Source of the DNA: Hyphomonadaceae bacterium
Lineage (GTDB): Bacteria; Pseudomonadota; Alphaproteobacteria; Caulobacterales; Hyphomonadaceae
Direction: 5' to 3'
Assembly (NCBI GenBank): GCA_030696545.1
Contig: JAUYSA010000504.1
Span: 1 to 7,422 of the forward strand
Length of the DNA: 7,422 bases
The position numbers and the translations under genes are program-made. Under the pieces are notes generated by a model, which was given only the letters and a program-made list of their open reading frames with translations, did not search any database and was not told the DNA's origin. Within the stretch, counting starts at the first letter, position 1; each line of letters starts with the position of its first letter. Positions 1-5,022 of the stretch are shown here, piece after piece.

Positions 1-1522
1 CCATCGGGGCGCGGACGAGACGCGCGCGCTCATAGGTAAGCACACGATCGAGATGGTCAGGAGCAATGTCGAAGATGCCGTCCTTGCCACGAGAGATCAG
101 GCCAGCCCGACGCATTGCCTCCAGTCGCCTGATGTTGGCGGCGACAAGACCGTCGGGGACGTTCGCCTCCATCCGGGCGTGGATGTCAGCCGAGTAGAGG
201 CCGCGGTTGAGGCGGGCCACACGCGCCACGGCCTCGTCTGAGGGGCCGATGCGGGCCTCCTGGGGCTCGAAGGCAATCAGCGCGCCTTTTGGGGTGTCTT
301 CCAGAACCGCAAGCGCGCCGGGTTCCCGGAAGCGTGCATAGCGAAGTTCCCCGCGCCCGTTCTCGATGATGGCGATGAGATTGTCCGCCCCATCATCGGA
401 ATACCCCAGGCCGACAAGCCGGCCGGATTCCTGGCGGGTCGTATCGGCAGCCAGAACAGGCATGCCCGTATGGCCGCGTCCCTGGCGGGCGACGATGCGG
501 GCGACTTCGTCGCTGTCCGCGATCTGCCTGAGCTGGGCTGGCAGGTCCGAGGCAACACGCCAGCTACCGTCTGGGCCGACTGCGGCCAGCCCCCACCCTG
601 AAAGCGTGTCGAGGCGGCGCGGGAGGTCGGTGTGGCGGAATGCGCTGCCGAGGCCGCCCGGACCATCGAGGGCGATGAGCTCCCGGTCGAGCCGGGTGAA
701 TGCGCGGGCGCCGATATCCCGGTCGCGCATTCGCTGAAGCTCTAGCTCCGGCCTCGGTCCCAGGATACGGGTTACGATCTCCTGCGCGTCTTCCCGGATC
801 GCGACCGACATCACCTTGCCGGGGATGATCAGGTCCTTCCCGTCGGCGCGGACGCCCCGGAGGAGGACGTGGGTGTGGGGATTGTCGGTGTCCCAGTGGT
901 CGACCGCCAGCCATTGGAGGCGCGTCCCGACATGGCGCTCAAGGCGCGCCATGGTCTCGCGGATGAACGGACGGAGCTCGCCGAGATCGGCGCCATCCTC
1001 GGCGCTGATGATGAGCCGGAAGTGACGCTTGTCCGCATGCCAGCCTTGCGTTGCTTCTCGCGCATCTAGGGACTTGCGGGACTGGTCATAGAAGGGCTCT
1101 TCGCCGCCTTGTCGCTCGAGCGACAGATATCCAATCGTTGCGTCAATGTGCTGTTCGGATGAGGGCTCCTGTCCACGCGATAGCTCCCGCTGATCGGCGA
1201 TCTCTGGCTGGTTCGGCCGCGCGGCGCCCTCGCGGCCAAGGTAGGCGACATGGGCTCGGAGCGTCTTCGCCTGCCCTGCAACATGGGCCACGAACCTGGC
1301 CTTCACCACGACGCGGCGCTGCGTGACGCGGACCGGCCGCGCGCGTGAGGCAGACCCCTTCGCGAAGTGGGCGCGGACCGGTGACTGTCCGACTGGCGCG
1401 CCGCCTTTCGGCTTGGATGGTGGCGCACGCCGCACCGCAGCTCTCACCTGCTTCAGTGCAGGACGAACGTCCTGCGCTGCACGGCCGATTCGGATCTCGA
1501 ATTCATTTTCGTCACGCTGCAT
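1..1522 (-). CDS. Relaxase / mobilization nuclease, DUF3363 family (3' end outside window)
   Basis: This is a conjugative relaxase that would nick one strand at oriT, attach to the 5' end and lead the strand into the recipient. The frame is open from ATG at 1522 to the left edge (507 residues) with no stop, so the C-terminus is missing. Residues 1-65 are a basic, low-complexity leader. Residues 70-100 (VVVKARF...AHVAYLGREG) match the N-terminal part of the fold and hold the candidate catalytic tyrosine Tyr94. Residues 166-178 read RHFRLIISAEDGA. Residues 209-218 read HWDTDNPHTH, the metal-binding three-histidine motif of VirD2/TraI-like relaxases. The rest matches the DUF3363 part. The ATG is preceded by TGAGG at short spacing; an in-frame GTG at 1540 is the alternative, and the frame stays open upstream to a TAG near 1628. 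Family assignment is from recognised motifs; the exact tyrosine is inferred. Confidence 0.93.
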   Translation of the reverse strand, partial: MQRDENEFEIRIGRAAQDVRPALKQVRAAVRRAPPSKPKGGAPVGQSPVRAHFAKGSASRARPVRVTQRRVVVKARFVAHVAGQAKTLRAHVAYLGREGAARPNQPEIADQRELSRGQEPSSEQHIDATIGYLSLERQGGEEPFYDQSRKSLDAREATQGWHADKRHFRLIISAEDGADLGELRPFIRETMARLERHVGTRLQWLAVDHWDTDNPHTHVLLRGVRADGKDLIIPGKVMSVAIREDAQEIVTRILGPRPELELQRMRDRDIGARAFTRLDRELIALDGPGGLGSAFRHTDLPRRLDTLSGWGLAAVGPDGSWRVASDLPAQLRQIADSDEVARIVARQGRGHTGMPVLAADTTRQESGRLVGLGYSDDGADNLIAIIENGRGELRYARFREPGALAVLEDTPKGALIAFEPQEARIGPSDEAVARVARLNRGLYSADIHARMEANVPDGLVAANIRRLEAMRRAGLISRGKDGIFDIAPDHLDRVLTYERARLVRAPM

Positions 1523-1579
1523 GGCCTCAGCATCGCGCACCGAAGACGCGTGTCGACAGCTTGCAATCGGTTCGAGAAA

Positions 1580-1599
1580 TTGCGGCGGATCCGCCGCAA
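1580..1599. repeat. Perfect 20-bp palindrome upstream of the relaxase
   Basis: TTGCGGCGGATCCGCCGCAA equals its own reverse complement. It lies 57 bp upstream of the relaxase ATG, so it could bind a dimeric accessory protein at oriT or act as an operator for the relaxase gene. Confidence 0.85.
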
Positions 1600-1600
1600 A

Positions 1601-1620
1601 CGCCTCACGGATGTGAGGCG
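1601..1620. repeat. Inverted repeat, 8-bp arms, GGAT loop
   Basis: CGCCTCAC (1601-1608) and GTGAGGCG (1613-1620) are exact inverted copies around GGAT. It follows the 20-bp palindrome with a single base between them, so the two form a compact double structure. No T run follows on either strand, which argues against a terminator. Confidence 0.8.
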
Positions 1621-1640
1621 GTAATTCCTATGTGCAGACA

Positions 1641-1662
1641 GGCGGTTGGCGTCCCAACCGCC
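1641..1662. repeat. Inverted repeat, 9-bp arms, next to nick-like sequence
   Basis: GGCGGTTGG (1641-1649) and CCAACCGCC (1654-1662) are exact inverted copies around CGTC. Seventeen bases separate the right arm from the candidate nick at 1679|1680, compared with about 8 bp in RP4. No T run follows, so a terminator is unlikely. Confidence 0.8.
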
Positions 1663-1680
1663 GCACTACCTTAATCTTGC

Positions 1681-1847
1681 ATTCCACCGCACCCTCCCCA
1701 TCCACCTCACTTCGCGCCTTACCCACCCCTCCACCGCAATCCGCTGCGCGCTCTCACTTTGCCACACGCCACTGCATGCGAGGCCAGCCATCCAGCTGGG
1801 GAACGACAGCAACGAGAGCGACAAGCGCCGCTCTCGCCGCGCCCGCG
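1681..1847. other. Gene-free stretch with strong C-over-G asymmetry
   Basis: No credible gene is visible here. From 1681 to 1740 the plus strand has about 34 C and only 4 G in 60 bases, so the minus strand is G-rich with runs such as GGGG-T-GGG and GGGG-A-GGG. The remainder to 1847 shows no clear repeat or promoter. This stretch lies immediately 3' of the candidate nick. Confidence 0.5.
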
Positions 1848-2009
1848 TCAGGCCATCATCTCGTCCTCGCGGTTGAGGTCACCGGCGACCAGAAGCATGG
1901 CGTCCAGCTCGGCCTTGATATTGCCCGCCTCCTCGGCGTCCGCCGTTCCGCGCAATTCGGCACGCAGTTCCTCGATGTGGCGCTCGATCGTGAAGGTCTT
2001 CGTGAACAT
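1848..2009 (-). CDS. Small helical protein of unknown function, 53 aa
   Basis: The ORF runs from ATG at 2009 to TGA at 1848-1850. It has a strong ribosome-binding site, AGGAG followed by ACGACG and then the ATG. The protein starts MFTKTFTIERHIEELRAEL and is rich in Glu, Ala and Leu, with an acidic, probably all-helical character and a short tail ending EDEMMA. There is no signal peptide, membrane segment or known catalytic motif. Third-position G/C bias matches the neighbouring genes, and the fine start signal supports a real gene although it is too short for many gene callers. It reads toward the relaxase across the candidate oriT, so a transfer-accessory role is possible but unproven. I do not recognise a named family. 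Confidence 0.75.
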   Translation of the reverse strand: MFTKTFTIERHIEELRAELRGTADAEEAGNIKAELDAMLLVAGDLNREDEMMA

Positions 2010-2063
2010 CGTCGTCTCCTGTGTTTGAAGGACGATGCCGGCGGGCGGGCGTGATGGAGCGGG

Positions 2064-2297
2064 TCAAGGGATCGCGCCCAGGCGCGACCGCGCAGCGGCG
2101 ATGGGGGTCACGATTTTTTTGGCCCTTCCGCCAAAAAAATGGTGGGGCCCCGTCGTCCCTTGAGGCGATCCATCACGCCCGGCACACTGCATGACCTGAG
2201 CAACCAATTCCCGTTCCGCACGAAATCGGAAACGGTCTGCATGGACAGTCACGTTCACGCCGACCGTCAGGGCGGCCAGCCAGAATGAAGGCTGCAA
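2064..2297 (-). CDS. Doubtful hypothetical ORF, 77 aa, TTG start
   Basis: This open frame ends at 2064, 54 bases before the start of the 53-aa gene, and could be co-transcribed with it. It begins at TTG 2297 with only a weak AGG upstream. Its middle carries GTTGPHHFFGGRAKKIVTP, partly encoded by the A/T-tract inverted repeat at 2113-2140. Third-position G/C is about 65%, lower than in the clear genes here. The sequence may instead be a conserved non-coding element that happens to be open. No function can be assigned. Confidence 0.25.
   Translation of the reverse strand: MQPSFWLAALTVGVNVTVHADRFRFRAERELVAQVMQCAGRDGSPQGTTGPHHFFGGRAKKIVTPIAAARSRLGAIP
2072..2087. repeat. 16-bp inverted repeat, 7-bp arms
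   Basis: TCGCGCC (2072-2078) and GGCGCGA (2081-2087) flank CA. The 2-bp centre is too tight for a good RNA loop, so a protein-binding palindrome is more likely than a hairpin. It lies about 63 bp upstream of the 53-aa gene. Confidence 0.55.
2113..2140. repeat. A/T-tract inverted repeat ATTTTTTTGGC / GCCAAAAAAAT
   Basis: Perfect 11-bp arms at 2113-2123 and 2130-2140 surround CCTTCC. The T tract precedes the stem and the A tract follows it in either reading direction, the reverse of an intrinsic terminator. The A-tracts suggest bent DNA or a protein site instead. It lies 104 bp upstream of the 53-aa gene and inside the doubtful 77-aa frame. Confidence 0.8.
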
Positions 2298-2306
2298 GGA
2301 GCCTGC

Positions 2307-2326
2307 GCACCGGATCTTTCCGGTGC
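2307..2326. repeat. Hairpin, 8-bp arms, TCTT loop
   Basis: GCACCGGA (2307-2314) and TCCGGTGC (2319-2326) are exact inverted copies. No T run follows on either strand, so a classical terminator is unlikely. Confidence 0.6.
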
Positions 2327-2347
2327 TGCATGGCGGGAAGCGCCGTC

Positions 2348-2435
2348 GAGTGTCTGGCGGCGCGGAGCGCCCGCAGGGTCGCGCCCGAAGGAGCCGCGCT
2401 TGGGCGGCGGGACCGAGCGTGACCGCCAGACACTC
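2348..2435. repeat. Long-range inverted repeat, 13-bp perfect arms
   Basis: GAGTGTCTGGCGG (2348-2360) and CCGCCAGACACTC (2423-2435) are exact inverted copies separated by 62 bp of very GC-rich sequence that could fold further. As RNA this would make a long closed stem. As DNA it could bound a small mobile or recombination element. It ends 31 bp before the first HipB operator. No gene lies inside. Confidence 0.7.
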
Positions 2436-2466
2436 TCCGCAACTCCGCTTCCGGCAAAAAAATCAC

Positions 2467-2567
2467 TTATCCCCTGTAGAGGATAACTTGATTTTATCCT
2501 CCGCAGGGGATAATCACATTTTAGCCCCCACAGGGGATAAACCACTTTTAGCCCTTGCAGGGGATAA
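2467..2567. promoter_or_regulatory. Four HipB operators at exact 27-bp spacing
   Basis: The sites occupy 2467-2486, 2494-2513, 2521-2540 and 2548-2567. All have GGATAA as the right end. The first two have TTATCC as the left end and fit the E. coli HipB operator TATCC-N8-GGATA exactly; the last two have TTAGCC. The best half-site is TTATCCCCTG, and op2 to op4 share CAGGGGATAA. Starts differ by exactly 27 bp with 7-bp linkers ending in TT. The last operator ends one base before the hipB start codon. Autorepression by HipB or the HipBA complex is expected from the family. Confidence 0.92.
2488..2514 (+). promoter_or_regulatory. Candidate hipBA promoter overlapping operator 2
   Basis: A -35-like TTGATT (2488-2493) and a -10-like GATAAT (2509-2514) are separated by 15 bp, or 16 bp if CTTGAT is the -35. 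The core lies across operator 2, so bound HipB would block polymerase. The implied 5' leader would carry operators 3 and 4. The short spacer keeps the call tentative. Confidence 0.4.
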
Positions 2568-2568
2568 A

Positions 2569-2823
2569 ATGAGACCTGATCTCGCCAGAAGCGGGCCCGA
2601 ACTTGGCGCCGCCCTTCGCCGCCGCCGCCGCTCACTCAAGCTGTCGCAAGCACAGGTCGCCGAGCGGGCGGGCGTCAAACAGAACACCGTCTCGTCCGCT
2701 GAAGCCGGCGGGCCGGGCACAAAGCTTCAGACGCTCATCGACCTGATGGCGGTGCTGGAACTCGAACTCATCGTCCAGCCGCGCGCGGCTAGCAAATCCA
2801 CCTCGATTGAGGACATCTTCTGA
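2569..2823 (+). CDS. hipB: HipB-type antitoxin, XRE-family autorepressor
   Basis: This 84-residue protein is the DNA-binding antitoxin that neutralises HipA and represses the operon. Residues about 11-47 form a Cro/C1-type helix-turn-helix (SQAQVAERAGVKQNTVSS). The recognition segment KQNTVS resembles KQATIS of E. coli HipB, which fits the shared operator sequence. Residues 62-71 (VLELELIVQP) match the short C-terminal strand used for dimerisation, followed by a tail ending SIEDIF. The start at 2569 is chosen because AGGGG (2559-2563) lies 5 bp upstream; earlier in-frame ATGs would translate through the operators. The stop overlaps the hipA start by one base (TGATG), a sign of translational coupling. 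The ribosome-binding site lies inside operator 4. Confidence 0.93.
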   Translation: MRPDLARSGPELGAALRRRRRSLKLSQAQVAERAGVKQNTVSSAEAGGPGTKLQTLIDLMAVLELELIVQPRAASKSTSIEDIF

Positions 2824-4139
2824 TGGCCCGACCCCGCTCAACCACGCTGAAGGTCTGTCTCAACGGACGCCATGTCGGGGCGCTTCGGCGCGCCGGCAAT
2901 GGCGCCATTACATTCGCCTACGAGGCGTCATGGCTGTCTTGGGAGCACAGCTTCCCGATCTCGATTTCGATGCCGCTGCGCGAAGAGGTCTATTCGGGCG
3001 ACACCGTGTCGAACGTCTTCGACAACCTCCTGCCTGACGCACCATCCGTCCGCAAACAGATTGCCGAACGTGTGGCCGCCGGCGGCGATGACGCCATCAG
3101 CCTCCTCGCCAAAATCGGCCGGGACTGCGTGGGCGCCCTCCAGTTCCTGCCTCCCGATGCCGACTGCACGCTCCCCGGTCAAATTGAAGCGAAGGCAGTG
3201 TCCGACGCCGATATTGCGACCCTCATCAAGAGTCTCGCGACGGCGCCGCTTGGCCTGTCCGAAAACGATGACGCTTTCAGAATCTCGATCGCGGGCGCCC
3301 AGGAAAAGACCGCGCTCCTGCTGATGAACGGCAAATGGATGTCGCCGCACGGCGTGACGCCGACAACCCACATTCTCAAGCCACAGATCGGCGTGCGCCC
3401 CTTCGCCATGGGGGTCGAAATCGATCTCACCCGCAGCGTCGAGAACGAACAGTTTTGCATGACGTTCTGCGAGGCGATCGGCCTCCCGACCGCCAAGAGC
3501 CGCATCGTCAATTTCGACGGCGTCAGGGTCTTTGTGTCCGAGCGCTTCGACCGACAGTGGACAAAGGACGGCAGGCTTCTGCGCCTGCCGCAGGAAGACT
3601 TTTGCCAGGCCTTGGGAATCTCTTCATCGGAGAAATACGAAACAGCCGGTGGGCCGGGCATCAGCGCATGCATGAAGCTCCTGCAAGCCAGCGACAGCCC
3701 GCAGGAAGATCGCCGCATCTTCATGAAAGCGGTCCTCATCTACTGGGTGCTGGGCGCCACTGATGGTCATGCGAAGAACTTCAGCATCCGTCTGAACCCA
3801 GGCGGGCGGTTCCGGCTGGCGCCGCTTTACGACGTGCTGTCGACACAACCTCACGTCGCCACGGGCCAGTTGACGAAGAAGAACGCCAAGCTCGCCATGG
3901 CGGTCGGCAAGTCGCGCCACTACCGCATGGACGAGGTAATTCCCCGACATTTCCGGGAGACGGCTGATGCGGTCGGCTTCGCAAGATCCGAACTTGACGC
4001 CATTGAAGAGGACATTTCCAGCAAGCTGGAGTCGGCCATCAAGACGGCTGCCGCCAGCCTGCCAAAGGATTGTCCGAAGGCGCTAGGGGATGCGATTGCG
4101 GCTGGCGCACGCGAACGTGTCGCCCTTCTTGCCCTGTAA
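2823..4139 (+). CDS. hipA: HipA-type serine/threonine kinase toxin
   Basis: This complete 438-residue HipA is close to the E. coli length of 440. HipA toxins phosphorylate a translation target (glutamyl-tRNA synthetase in E. coli), stop protein synthesis and cause persistence. Residues 1-110 match the N-terminal subdomain, including the SNVFDNLLPD segment at 63-72. The autophosphorylation loop ISIAGAQEKTALL holds Ser155 (E. coli Ser150). THILKP holds the ATP-binding Lys186, ATDGHAKNFS holds the catalytic Asp314 with Asn319, and LAPLYDVLS holds Asp337. All four sit at a constant offset of 5 from E. coli. No key residue is missing, so the toxin should be active. The gene overlaps hipB by one base and is expressed from the same repressed promoter. 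The real substrate here is unknown. Confidence 0.95.
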   Translation: MARPRSTTLKVCLNGRHVGALRRAGNGAITFAYEASWLSWEHSFPISISMPLREEVYSGDTVSNVFDNLLPDAPSVRKQIAERVAAGGDDAISLLAKIGRDCVGALQFLPPDADCTLPGQIEAKAVSDADIATLIKSLATAPLGLSENDDAFRISIAGAQEKTALLLMNGKWMSPHGVTPTTHILKPQIGVRPFAMGVEIDLTRSVENEQFCMTFCEAIGLPTAKSRIVNFDGVRVFVSERFDRQWTKDGRLLRLPQEDFCQALGISSSEKYETAGGPGISACMKLLQASDSPQEDRRIFMKAVLIYWVLGATDGHAKNFSIRLNPGGRFRLAPLYDVLSTQPHVATGQLTKKNAKLAMAVGKSRHYRMDEVIPRHFRETADAVGFARSELDAIEEDISSKLESAIKTAAASLPKDCPKALGDAIAAGARERVALLAL

Positions 4140-4315
4140 ACCGAACTCTCACGGGCCAGGCAGATTCACTGCCTTGAACGCCAGCGAAGCTGCCTGAAGG
4201 GCTCGATCGTCGGCCTTCAGGACGTCTCGCGCGGAGCCGGTCCGTGCGCTGGACTGTCGGCGCGATATCGAGATGGGCGCATAGGAAAGCTCAGACCTGG
4301 AAGAAGTCCGCCCTA
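4140..4315. other. Convergent intergenic region with an 8-bp inverted repeat
   Basis: This gap separates the converging hipA and DUF6088 genes. CCTGAAGG (4193-4200) and CCTTCAGG (4214-4221) form an 8-bp stem with a 13-nt loop. A smaller GGCAG/CTGCC repeat lies at 4159-4173. Neither has a T tract, so no clear terminator is visible for either gene. On the minus strand a frame from GTG at 4319, overlapping the DUF6088 stop as GTGA, stays open to 4149 (56 codons) and ends ADDRALQAASLAFKAVNLPG. Its N-terminal half does not look coding. It may be a decayed partner gene or chance. Confidence 0.4.
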
Positions 4316-4921
4316 TCACGCGCGCTGAGACTGAAGATGCTGTCCGGCATAGGCTGCTTCGCTTACCGCCGCCGCCATCCAGGTCGGCATGCCCGCCGCG
4401 CGTCGCGCGAGGGTCCGCCGCTCGGCTGGCTTGAGCGTGAGAAGCATGGCTCTGGCTTGTTCAACACCATCCGGTCCCAACCATTCGATCGCCCGCAGCA
4501 GTCTCTCATGGCGCGCGTTCTCGGCCAATGGCGGAGCATGGCGAAGCTCGATTGTCTCGCCTGACACCTTAAGCGTGCGAGTCCGTCCGCTTGTCACGTA
4601 GGTCCGGCGCAAAGGCACCTGCGTCGTAAGACCGAAGGCGTTGGCGACAGCAGCGCCTGCGGGCGCGATCTGCTCGCCCTTCTGACGCGCGATGGCTTCC
4701 ATCGCCTCCCCTGCATTGGGCGGCAGGAGACCGAACCGGCTTTCCACGGGAACGGCGTAGAAGCCCCGTGACACGCGCACGAGCTTCTTCCGCCGGACAA
4801 GGCGCGCCAGCGCCTGGTCCACAGCGGCGCGATTGCCGAGGTGGAGCAGCTGCTTGGCGCAGACGGGCTCGCCCCGCTTGAGCGGTTTCAGAAACTCGAG
4901 AATGGCCTTCGACACCGTCAT
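4316..4921 (-). CDS. DUF6088 family protein, AbiEi-type antitoxin-like regulator
   Basis: This 201-residue protein has an N-terminal winged helix-turn-helix at about residues 18-57 (CAKQLLHLGNRAAVDQALAR, then LVRVSRGFYAVP). This is the layout of AbiEi-type antitoxins of type IV toxin-antitoxin systems. Residues 60-130 (LLPPNAGEAMEAIA, GAAVANAFGLTTQVP, RTLKVSGETIELRHAPP) match the DUF6088 body. The start at 4921 has GGAGA 7 bases upstream. Inverted TGTCAGA sites cover the upstream region, so autorepression is likely. Such proteins usually precede an AbiEii-like nucleotidyltransferase toxin, but none follows here: only 176 bp separate it from the end of hipA. It may be an orphan regulator or antitoxin, possibly an anti-addiction factor. 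Family call is by recognition; function is inferred. Confidence 0.8.
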   Translation of the reverse strand: MTVSKAILEFLKPLKRGEPVCAKQLLHLGNRAAVDQALARLVRRKKLVRVSRGFYAVPVESRFGLLPPNAGEAMEAIARQKGEQIAPAGAAVANAFGLTTQVPLRRTYVTSGRTRTLKVSGETIELRHAPPLAENARHERLLRAIEWLGPDGVEQARAMLLTLKPAERRTLARRAAGMPTWMAAAVSEAAYAGQHLQSQRA

Positions 4922-4964
4922 CTGACGTCTCCATAGTGTCAGATATATAGATCATATTCTGACA
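4921..4964 (-). promoter_or_regulatory. Candidate promoter and operator of the DUF6088 gene
   Basis: TGTCAGA (4937-4943) and TCTGACA (4958-4964) are exact inverted copies around a 14-bp AT-rich spacer that holds a minus-strand TATGAT (-10-like, 4951-4956). A third copy, TCTGAC (4921-4926), abuts the start codon. Binding to the pair would cover the -10 element. No good -35 is visible; TTTCAT sits 17 bp upstream. The local AT content is far above that of the neighbours. Confidence 0.5.
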
Positions 4965-5002
4965 GTTTTCCACATGAAAAGGCGAAAAGTCCGTTGCGAT
5001 TG

Positions 5003-5022
5003 GCGGCTTTCTTTCAAGCCGC
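5003..5022 (-). terminator. Weak possible terminator after the ArdC-like gene
   Basis: On the minus strand GCGGCTT and AAGCCGC (plus 5016-5022 and 5003-5009) form a 7-bp stem with a 6-nt loop that includes the stop codon of the ArdC-like gene. Only a short TTTT follows, about 18 bases later, so termination may be partial. Confidence 0.3.

Larger units (their letters stand above)
1580..1680 (+). other. Candidate origin of transfer (oriT): three inverted repeats plus nick-like sequence
   Basis: Seen directly: a perfect 20-bp palindrome (1580-1599), a perfect 8-bp stem with a 4-nt loop (1601-1608/1613-1620), a perfect 9-bp stem with a 4-nt loop (1641-1649/1654-1662), then TTAATCTTGC at 1671-1680. 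The last segment resembles P-type nick sites (RP4 ATCCTG|C and related ATCTTG forms), which puts the possible nick between 1679 and 1680. As in RP4, the inverted repeat lies 5' of the nick on the nicked strand and the relaxase gene is adjacent, starting about 60 bp to the left of the array. The repeats are facts; the oriT function is inference from context. Confidence 0.5.

Noticed and set aside
277..1326. Several overlapping open frames on both strands inside the relaxase
   Set aside because: They are Arg/Pro/Ser-rich by-products of high GC. The relaxase frame is open throughout and carries the HWDTDNPHTH motif.
2113..2140. Bidirectional terminator
   Set aside because: The T tracts precede rather than follow the stem on both strands.
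2467..2567. Four repeats at 27-bp spacing, CRISPR-like at first sight
   Set aside because: The units are 20-bp palindromes with 7-bp linkers that match the HipB operator and end at the hipB start codon.
2323..2568. N-terminal extension of HipB by 82 residues
   Set aside because: It would translate through the long inverted repeat, the promoter and all four operators. The ATG at 2569 has a proper ribosome-binding site and gives the normal HipB length.
4149..4319. Second gene of a DUF6088 operon starting at the GTGA overlap
   Set aside because: The overlap is attractive, but the first half lacks coding character and the product matches no AbiEii feature such as the nucleotidyltransferase motif.
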